Source of the DNA: an uncultured SAR86 cluster bacterium
GTDB lineage: Bacteria; Pseudomonadota; Gammaproteobacteria; Magnimaribacterales; D2472
Direction: 5' to 3'
NCBI GenBank assembly: GCA_902511425.1
Contig: CABXFE010000009.1
Coordinates: forward strand, 1-37,560
Length of the DNA stretch: 37,560 nucleotides
Positions 31,232 through 37,560 of the stretch are shown piece after piece. The position numbers and the translations under genes are program-made. Position 1 is the first letter of the stretch. Each line of letters opens with the position of its first letter. The notes beneath the pieces are model-generated. The model searched no databases. It was given only the letters and a program-made list of their open reading frames with translations, and was not told where the DNA came from.

Positions 31232-34200
31232 CTAATGTTCGTTATTTGTATTTATTAGATCTATATTTCCACCAATGGCAACGGTATTGACTGTAATAAC
31301 CTTCTCATCTATGAATTGCAGCAGATAATTAGGGCCTCCTGCTTTAAAGCCTGAGCCTGAAAGGTTTTTTCCTCCAAAAGGTTGAGTCTCAACCACGGCA
31401 CCAACAATGTCTCTATTAACATATACGTTTCCACTTGCAGTTTGCTGTGCTATGTCTAGTGCTCTTGAGTCGATTCTTGTATGAATACCAAAAGTCAGCG
31501 CAAAACCTTTTGCATTAATCTCTTTAATGATGTTACTTAAATTTTCTTCTGTGAATGAAGCTATATGCAAAATTGGTCCAAACTGCTCTTCGCTTGGTAA
31601 AGATCTTGATTCAAGCTCAATAAGAGTTGGGGGAAGATATGATCCATTACTTGGAATGTCATCTTTAGATTGGAAGCATGAATTACCCTCAGACTCCATT
31701 GAAGCAATGTAATTTTTTAATTTCTGCAAAGCTTCAGAACTGATAATTGGCCCAATATCAGTACCCAATTCATCAGGAGCACCAATTGAAAGATCATTCA
31801 TAGCTCCTTTTAGCATTGTAAGAAGCTCTGAATAAATATCATGATGCACAAGAAGCACTCTTAATGCTGAGCACCTTTGACCTGCAGAGTTATATGCCGA
31901 GCGAATGATGTCATCACAAGCTCTTTCTAATAGAGCGCTTGAATCAACAATCATTGTGTTCAACCCTCCTGTTTCAGCAATGAGAGGGACAAGTTTTCCT
32001 GATTTTAAAGATAAGCTTTTATGAATGTCTTTTGCTGTCTGAAGAGAGCCAGTAAAAGCAACTAGGTCTATGGCTTGATTTGATACAATAGCCCGCCCCA
32101 ATTCACCATGCCCAAGAAATAAATGAAGGGCATCATCTGGTAGACCTTGATCAAAAAATAGCTTCATGGCTTCAAAGGCAATGATTGAGGTATGCTCAGA
32201 AGGTTTTGAAATTACTGTATTACCAGCAGCTAAGGCGGCTGAAATTTGCCCAATTGTTATCGCAAGTGGAAAATTCCATGGGCTAATACATAAAACTGTT
32301 CCTTTAGGCTTGAAGTCTAAAATATTATCCTCGCCAGTTGGGCCTCTTTGAGAGGAAGGCGCTAAATTTAATGCGAGATGAGAATAATATCGAAGGAAAT
32401 CAATGGCCTCTCTAATTTCGTCAATAGCATCTTCAAGAGTTTTTCCAGCTTCATGCATTAACAAGTAGACAAACTTAGCCTTCTCATCTTCAAGCCTATC
32501 TGCAACAGAAAGAAGAACTTCATTTCTATATTCCTTTGAACAATTAGTCCACTGATTCGATGGGCAGATAGAATTACTATCAAGGGATTTCAAATTGCAT
32601 GTTTCAATAATTCCGATAGGTGTTCTGTTACATTTGGATAATATTTCAATCGGCGAATTATTTTGAAGATTGTTTGTTGATACGGAATATGCATGAAAGC
32701 TCGTCTCAGAAAATTGATTAACCTTGGTCATTAGAATATTAATCTGCTCACTCTCACTCAAATCTAACCCCTTTGAATTAATGCGCGGAAGGTATAAATT
32801 GCTTGGGAGTGGCACATTTGATATATCAAAATGGTCTATCCTCTCCTTAATTTTATCTCCTGGATTTTGAGCAAGATCAATGTCCGGAATATTATTATTT
32901 AAGTATTTATTTATAAATGAGCTATTAGCTCCGTTCTCAAGAAGTCTTCTGACCAAATATGGTAATAGCTCTTTATGCCTACCTATAGGGCAATAAATAG
33001 CTGTCTCTGGAAATTGCTTATAAGATGCTTGGCAGGCCGAATAGAGTAATTCGCCCATGCCATAAAGCCTCTGAAATTCAATCTTAGTATTGATACTTTT
33101 ACTAAGACTCATGAGTGAAGCTATTGAGTGTGCATTATGAGTTGCAAAGCTTGTATCCAAATTTTGACATTCAACAAGCCGCTTTGCAGTAACAAGATAA
33201 TTTAGGTCAGTAAGGTATTTATTTGTAAAGACTGGATATCCATCAAGCCCTTTGACTTGAGCATTTTTAATTTCATAGTCCCAATAAGCTCCCTTCACAA
33301 GTCGCACATGCATTTTTTCTCTTTGCTGAGATAAATGATCTAGCTTATTGATCACAGCAAGTGACCTTTTGCCATAAGCTTGAACCGCTAATCCAAGCCC
33401 AGGCCACGATTTGATTGCAGGATCTAATGCAAGGGCATAAATCAAATCTAAGCTTAAAGATAAACGATCTTGTTCTTCTGCATCTATTGTTACAGCCACA
33501 TTCTTACTTGCAGCCTCCAGCACAAGGTCTCTTAACCTTGGAAATAAGAACTTCTTTACATTTTTAATATGAAGAGTGTCGTATTTAGAATAAAGTGCAG
33601 AAAGCTTAATGGAGATTCCATTATTTAAATTTCTACCAGAATTAATCTCTGATATTAATTGAATAGATTCCATGTAAGAATCAAAATACTTAATTGACTG
33701 GTCCTCATTTCGAGATGCTTCCCCAAGCATGTCGAAAGAGCATGAATTTTTATCTAGCCATTTCGCACCCTTAAGCCCTTGAATACTTTCAGCACAAACA
33801 AACTCTTTGCTGAGGATTTGCATTGCCATCTGAACAGCTTCTCTTATAGAGGACTCTCCAATTTTCTTGCCAAGAGAAATTAGCCAATTATTGCTTGCGT
33901 AATTAGATGCATTAAGAAATTTTTTAGAAAAAGTAAGCCCCCAAGTCGCGGAATTGACTAAAAAACTTTCAGCCTTGCCTAAATGTTCTGACCACTTTGC
34001 AGAGGTAAGCTTTTCATTTATTAATGCATCTCTAGTCTGAATATCTGGAATACGCATCAATGACTCAGCTAAACACATCAAAGCAATTCCCTCAGAATTG
34101 GATAGCCCATATTGCTCCATGAACGCATCCAATTTTGTGCGTTGACTCTTGTTATCTCGACAATATTGAATGATTGACTGAGTTTGTTGAATTATTTCTG

Positions 34201-34285
34201 GATCATCTAAAAAATATGATTCTCCAAGTAACAATTTTGCTAGTTCTTGCTCATCGGCAAGCTTGCCCTCAATGTCTAAATGCAT
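31232..34285 (-). CDS. putA: Bifunctional proline dehydrogenase / P5C dehydrogenase
   Basis: This 1017-residue enzyme oxidises proline to glutamate in two steps, using FAD and NAD. The PRODH domain occupies about residues 1-480 (RLVKGAYWDYEIKNAQ, SFATHNAHS). The P5CDH domain occupies about residues 500-1010, with LCISPWNFPLAI, LVAFTGS, ETGGLNTMIV and the catalytic C805 in SAGQRCSAL; the C-terminal TVNTVAIGGN is conserved. It belongs to the short PutA type of about 1000 residues and has no N-terminal ribbon-helix-helix domain, so it should not repress its own gene. A perfect inverted repeat lies 112-128 bases upstream of its start. Confidence 0.95.
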   Translation of the reverse strand: MHLDIEGKLADEQELAKLLLGESYFLDDPEIIQQTQSIIQYCRDNKSQRTKLDAFMEQYGLSNSEGIALMCLAESLMRIPDIQTRDALINEKLTSAKWSEHLGKAESFLVNSATWGLTFSKKFLNASNYASNNWLISLGKKIGESSIREAVQMAMQILSKEFVCAESIQGLKGAKWLDKNSCSFDMLGEASRNEDQSIKYFDSYMESIQLISEINSGRNLNNGISIKLSALYSKYDTLHIKNVKKFLFPRLRDLVLEAASKNVAVTIDAEEQDRLSLSLDLIYALALDPAIKSWPGLGLAVQAYGKRSLAVINKLDHLSQQREKMHVRLVKGAYWDYEIKNAQVKGLDGYPVFTNKYLTDLNYLVTAKRLVECQNLDTSFATHNAHSIASLMSLSKSINTKIEFQRLYGMGELLYSACQASYKQFPETAIYCPIGRHKELLPYLVRRLLENGANSSFINKYLNNNIPDIDLAQNPGDKIKERIDHFDISNVPLPSNLYLPRINSKGLDLSESEQINILMTKVNQFSETSFHAYSVSTNNLQNNSPIEILSKCNRTPIGIIETCNLKSLDSNSICPSNQWTNCSKEYRNEVLLSVADRLEDEKAKFVYLLMHEAGKTLEDAIDEIREAIDFLRYYSHLALNLAPSSQRGPTGEDNILDFKPKGTVLCISPWNFPLAITIGQISAALAAGNTVISKPSEHTSIIAFEAMKLFFDQGLPDDALHLFLGHGELGRAIVSNQAIDLVAFTGSLQTAKDIHKSLSLKSGKLVPLIAETGGLNTMIVDSSALLERACDDIIRSAYNSAGQRCSALRVLLVHHDIYSELLTMLKGAMNDLSIGAPDELGTDIGPIISSEALQKLKNYIASMESEGNSCFQSKDDIPSNGSYLPPTLIELESRSLPSEEQFGPILHIASFTEENLSNIIKEINAKGFALTFGIHTRIDSRALDIAQQTASGNVYVNRDIVGAVVETQPFGGKNLSGSGFKAGGPNYLLQFIDEKVITVNTVAIGGNIDLINTNNEH

Positions 34286-34396
34286 AAATTAATCTTATCT
34301 ACTTAAAGCAGATATATGCAAGAACAAATGCCGTTTATAATTTAAGAAAAAATTTTCAAATGTGGTGACTCTCAAAAACTAATTATTGATTATGTG

Positions 34397-34413
34397 CGTT
34401 ACTAGCAGTAACG
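34397..34413. promoter_or_regulatory. Inverted repeat upstream of putA
   Basis: CGTTACT and AGTAACG are perfect seven-base arms around AGC. No U-tract follows on either strand, so an operator or RNA hairpin fits better than a terminator. It lies in the 185-base gap before putA. Confidence 0.35.
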
Positions 34414-34470
34414 AGGATCAGATTTAATTTAGAAGTCTTGAATAAAGCTGAATTTATTGAAAAAGAAAAC

Positions 34471-34731
34471 TTACGCTGATCGTCTTTTTTTATTTTGATA
34501 AAAAATCAGTTCTTGTATCCAGTTTCTTTTATTTGTTTCGTACATAAAAGATGATTTTTCAGAAAGAATGATCCTTCCGCCATCCATATCTACTCTTATT
34601 GAGTCAGTTTTAATAATTGTTCCATCGGCTAGATGAACTTCTCCAGTTATATTTCCAGCTGTATCTTCAGGATGAAGATTGGAAAATATCTCTACTAATT
34701 CTTCTTTTTTCATATTTTGTAACAGCCCCAT
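34471..34731 (-). CDS. Small protein of unknown function
   Basis: This 86-residue protein has no family that I recognise. An initial helix-like MKKEELVEIFSNLHPED is followed by a beta-rich stretch (GNITGEVHLADGTIIKTDSI, then GGRIILSEK) and a basic end, NKKRRSA. The ATG at residue 7 (MKKEELVE) is a possible alternative start, with GGGG about 12 bases upstream. No signal peptide or membrane segment is seen. It lies upstream of putA on the same strand and 62 bases after the ABC permease gene. Confidence 0.45.
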   Translation of the reverse strand: MGLLQNMKKEELVEIFSNLHPEDTAGNITGEVHLADGTIIKTDSIRVDMDGGRIILSEKSSFMYETNKRNWIQELIFYQNKKRRSA

Positions 34732-34793
34732 CTGATAACGTTGTCAATTATATACAAAAAATAGGATTTTAAAAGAACGACTTGATGAATTTT

Positions 34794-35882
34794 TTAAGAA
34801 GCAACTTTTTGCCAAACAAAAAACTTTGTAGCAATAAAAAAGCTAAACAAAAACCAAAATAAGATACCAAGGGAATTAAAATTCATTACAAATAGTCCTC
34901 CGCCATCATTTGCAATGTTGCGCATTGTTGAAGCTATAACGCTTAAGGGCAAACAGTTTGCCAGAGGTTGAATTAATTGAGGTAGTGAAGAAATTGGGAA
35001 AAAAATACCAGATAGAATCAATTGCGGAAAAGTAAACAATAAAACCAACGGACGAATTGATTCTTGAGTTTTAGCTAGACTTCCAAGAAAAAAGCCTACG
35101 CATAAAAAAATAAATGCACCTAATAAAATGACGCCATAAAGTGATATCAGCCCTCCAACTATATTAATTTTTAAGAGCCCTATTGCCAGACCCAAAATTA
35201 CTGAAAGTTGAATCAAAATAATAAACATTCTTGCAAGCACAATTGAAATAATAAAATCCTTGGGTTGAATTGGAGTAACAAAAAGCCTCTTGAGAATACC
35301 TCTTCTTCGATATTCAACAATATTAAATCCACTACCAGCAATACAAAGGTTCATAAGCATGTATGCCAAAATTCCAGGCAAGAGGAAATCAATATACCGT
35401 TGCGGTCTAGATTTCACATCTTCAAGCTCAAGTGAAAACATAGGTTTAATATTTCTTAAATCTCTCTCTATAGAGAGAAGAGTTGCTTCTAAGGAGTCTC
35501 TTATTGCATCCGCCTGCCGAACTTGAGAGGCATCAAGTAATAATCGAAGTTTTCCTGGATTGGGAGATTGATTGAATGTTTCTGGAATAATAATTAAGGC
35601 AGTTTGGTCTGCAAGCATTAATTCGTTAATAAGGGTAGATTCAGCACCCTCTTTAACGACAAAAGTTTTCTCCTTTTTTACTAATTCAACAAATTTGAAC
35701 GATAGTGCATCTTGAGACTGATTCACTAAGCCTAATTTTGTTGGATCTGGTTCTCCGCCAGAAAACATGAAAATTCCTGTAAAAATTAATGGAAAGAGCA
35801 GACTAAAGAAGAGTGATTGTCGATCTCTATAAAATATTTTAATAAAGGTGAAAGCAAGGTGGATTTGAGGCTTAGTTAGCAT
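34794..35882 (-). CDS. ABC-2 type transporter permease
   Basis: This 362-residue permease has one membrane helix near residues 22-42, a soluble domain of about 120 residues, and five helices in the C-terminal half (from LLPGILAYMLMNLCIAG to LFWFLFSFFIATKFF). That is the ABC-2 exporter layout of the YhhJ/DrrB-like group. It begins three bases after the ATPase gene, so the two form an export pair. Substrate is unknown; lipids, antibiotics or polysaccharide precursors are typical. No outer-membrane or adaptor partner lies nearby. Confidence 0.88.
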   Translation of the reverse strand: MLTKPQIHLAFTFIKIFYRDRQSLFFSLLFPLIFTGIFMFSGGEPDPTKLGLVNQSQDALSFKFVELVKKEKTFVVKEGAESTLINELMLADQTALIIIPETFNQSPNPGKLRLLLDASQVRQADAIRDSLEATLLSIERDLRNIKPMFSLELEDVKSRPQRYIDFLLPGILAYMLMNLCIAGSGFNIVEYRRRGILKRLFVTPIQPKDFIISIVLARMFIILIQLSVILGLAIGLLKINIVGGLISLYGVILLGAFIFLCVGFFLGSLAKTQESIRPLVLLFTFPQLILSGIFFPISSLPQLIQPLANCLPLSVIASTMRNIANDGGGLFVMNFNSLGILFWFLFSFFIATKFFVWQKVAS

Positions 35883-35885
35883 GTT

Positions 35886-36650
35886 CTAATCTCTTAACCC
35901 ATGTCCTGTAAGAGCTAAAAATACGTCCTCTATATTTCCATGTAATGGTATCTCTTGTGGCTTGGGGGCATAATCTAAAATAAGTTGCTGAGGTGTATCC
36001 AGTGCAATAATTGAACCCTTATCCATAATTGCAATCCTGTCACAAAGATATTCAGCTTCTTCCATATTGTGAGTTGTTAGGACAATTGTCATTCCCTCAT
36101 CATTTAAATCTTTAGCTAAATTCCATAGATTTCTTTTTGCCTGTGGGTCAAGTCCAGTGGTTGGCTCATCAAGAAATAGTATTTTTGGATTATTGACCAA
36201 AGCGCAGGCTATAGAAAATCTCTGTTTTTGACCGCCGGATAAGTCATCAGGTAGAGCAAATAATTTTTCCTCTAAATTAACCCTAGCAAGCAAAGCCTTG
36301 GGCTCAATGGATGTTGAATAAAGATTGGCAAAAAGAAGCAATAAATCACTTAAATTTAATCTATCAAAATATTCGTTTGATTGCAGCTGAACTCCAATAA
36401 TCTTCTTTACCTGATATGGATTTTTTTTAACATCTATGTTGTCGACTAAAACATCTCCTCCATCAATAACACTCAATCCCTCAAGCATTTCCAATGTAGT
36501 TGTTTTGCCAGCACCGTTTGGGCCTAATAAACCAAAGATCTCTCCGGTATTGATGGATAAATCTATGTTATTTACAGCAGGAAATGTTTCTCCAGATTTC
36601 TCAGGACATGGATAATGTTTCTCGAGGTTTGTTGCTTCAATTATTGACAT
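35886..36650 (-). CDS. ABC transporter ATP-binding protein
   Basis: This 254-residue ATPase powers the adjacent ABC-2 permease. Walker A is GPNGAGKTT (residues 43-51), the signature is LSGGQKQR and Walker B is ILFLDEPTTGLDP, with the switch histidine in TTHNMEEAE. The C-terminal region is short. It is first of the two-gene exporter unit, 58 bases after the sulfotransferase gene stop. Confidence 0.93.
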   Translation of the reverse strand: MSIIEATNLEKHYPCPEKSGETFPAVNNIDLSINTGEIFGLLGPNGAGKTTTLEMLEGLSVIDGGDVLVDNIDVKKNPYQVKKIIGVQLQSNEYFDRLNLSDLLLLFANLYSTSIEPKALLARVNLEEKLFALPDDLSGGQKQRFSIACALVNNPKILFLDEPTTGLDPQAKRNLWNLAKDLNDEGMTIVLTTHNMEEAEYLCDRIAIMDKGSIIALDTPQQLILDYAPKPQEIPLHGNIEDVFLALTGHGLRD

Positions 36651-36708
36651 AAATTTTTAAAACTTAGTTTAAAGAATTGGTTGTATGCTTCAAATGATAT
36701 TCTTTAAT

Positions 36709-37560
36709 TTATTTTATAAGGGAAATATCCTCTGGATGAAGGAGGTCTTCTCCAATGCTCTCAAGCAATGGTTTTAAATTTTTAGCGTAAGGCTTCCATC
36801 TACCCATGCCTTTTTTGTTAATCGGTTGCCTTACTTGCTCTGAGCTTGCTGTTCTTACAGATCTGTCGGTTTCATGGAATGAGATGCATTCCCTCTCAAA
36901 GGGTAGCTCTAGAAAATCAAGCATTCTTTTAACTTGACCTTCAAGATCTTCAATTACATCTTCATTATTTACTCTTAATATTTTACCAGGCAAAACTCGA
37001 TCCCAGTGATCCATAAGCTTTACATAACTTTTGTAATAACTGCCTGCTTCAGCCAGACCATAAGAAAATTCTTGACCTTGAGCGAAGAGTTGCTTAAACA
37101 TACTAAAACAACAGTCCAAGGGATACCTCCTTGCATCAATGATTTTTGCATTCGGCATTATCAAATGGATTAGTCCAATATGTCTAAAGTTGTTAGGCAT
37201 CTTATCGGTAAACATAGGCGCATCTTTTCTATGCATTCTAGTATCTTCAATAAAGCTCTTGCCAAGATTTTCTCTTTGTTCAGAGGTCAAAGCTTTCATG
37301 CTTTTTGGATAATTGCCTAATTTTCCATATATGTCATCACCTCTAAGGCTTTGAGCAATAGACAAGATGTTAGGCAGTTCAAGAGTGCCATCTATCATTG
37401 AATGTGAAGCTAGAATTTGTTCAATCAGCGTTGAGCCTGCTCTAGGCAGACCTAAAATAAATATTGGGTCTTTGGTTGTATGTCCGCCAATGCCCAAATC
37501 CCTGAAAAAACTTTCATCGCAAACATCGATCTGGGCTTGAAGCTCTGCGTCCATTCTTTC
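36709..37560 (-). CDS. Sulfotransferase, C-terminal part (runs off the window)
   Basis: The reading frame is open to the end of the window, and residues E and R precede the first visible ATG (37554), so the start is probably outside. The visible 283 residues have the PAPS-binding 5' loop FILGLPRAGSTLIEQILASH and the 3'-phosphate region DARRYPLDCCFSMFKQLF. Proteins of this type often carry TPR repeats before the sulfotransferase domain, and the sequence ERMDAELQAQIDVCDESFF looks like the linker between the two; that is inference. Substrate is unknown. Confidence 0.88.
   Translation of the reverse strand, partial: ERMDAELQAQIDVCDESFFRDLGIGGHTTKDPIFILGLPRAGSTLIEQILASHSMIDGTLELPNILSIAQSLRGDDIYGKLGNYPKSMKALTSEQRENLGKSFIEDTRMHRKDAPMFTDKMPNNFRHIGLIHLIMPNAKIIDARRYPLDCCFSMFKQLFAQGQEFSYGLAEAGSYYKSYVKLMDHWDRVLPGKILRVNNEDVIEDLEGQVKRMLDFLELPFERECISFHETDRSVRTASSEQVRQPINKKGMGRWKPYAKNLKPLLESIGEDLLHPEDISLIK

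Noticed and set aside
36671-36704. AAAGAAT/ATTCTTT inverted repeat as terminator of the sulfotransferase gene
   Set aside because: The loop is about 20 bases and the stem is AT-rich, too weak to call.

Overview
The window looks like a compact, AT-rich chromosomal segment of a marine gammaproteobacterium, most like the SAR86-type oligotrophs. This is an inference from several features: low G+C, very short intergenic gaps, overlapping gene ends, two large TonB-dependent receptors, many small secreted hydrolases, a short PutA and an acetylated (Xanthomonas-type) arginine pathway. I see no rRNA, tRNA, CRISPR array, insertion sequence or attachment site. No gene-free stretch exceeds about 300 bases; the longest is the 249-base leader region upstream of the arginine operon.

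Region 1 (1-4.8 kb, minus strand) is an arginine operon in the order N-acetylornithine carbamoyltransferase, argininosuccinate synthase, M20 deacetylase, fused N-acetylglutamate kinase/synthase. A next gene begins at the very edge of the window. A 40-codon candidate leader ORF ending in an arginine-rich tail precedes it. Region 2 (4.8-11.1 kb) holds a small secreted PAN-like protein divergent from a rhodanese, with two related palindromes between them. It also holds a secreted alpha/beta hydrolase, a 975-residue TonB receptor whose -35 box lies in a perfect palindrome, an exported SAM-methyltransferase-like protein and a DoxX membrane protein. Region 3 (11.1-16.4 kb, minus) has an RRM protein with a glycine-periodic membrane protein, then a tight four-gene cluster (SDR, beta-lactamase-fold hydrolase, S1/P1 nuclease, patatin) and a YeiH-type transporter.

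Region 4 (16.4-21.9 kb) carries typA, a divergent DEAD-box helicase, a carboxymuconolactone-decarboxylase/AhpD-like protein, a MetB-like PLP enzyme and a small lipoprotein. Region 5 (22.0-27.0 kb, plus) is the most unusual locus: a translationally coupled three-gene 2-oxoacid oxidoreductase operon. Its first gene fuses an integrase-type N-terminal domain (DUF6538-like) to a GltD-like NADPH/FAD/Fe-S flavoprotein with an added 2[4Fe-4S] module. The leader has alternative hairpins and a Shine-Dalgarno sequence placed in a loop. Region 6 (27.0-37.6 kb) contains a SnoaL-like secreted protein, a TIGR03643-type protein, a YczE-like membrane protein, a second TonB receptor, a short bifunctional PutA, a small unknown protein, an ABC-2 exporter pair and the C-terminal part of a sulfotransferase running off the window.

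Taken together, the genes describe a heterotroph that imports large or complexed substrates through the outer membrane, degrades nucleic acids, lipids and esters, oxidises proline, exchanges electrons between 2-oxoacids and NADP(H), and makes its own arginine.
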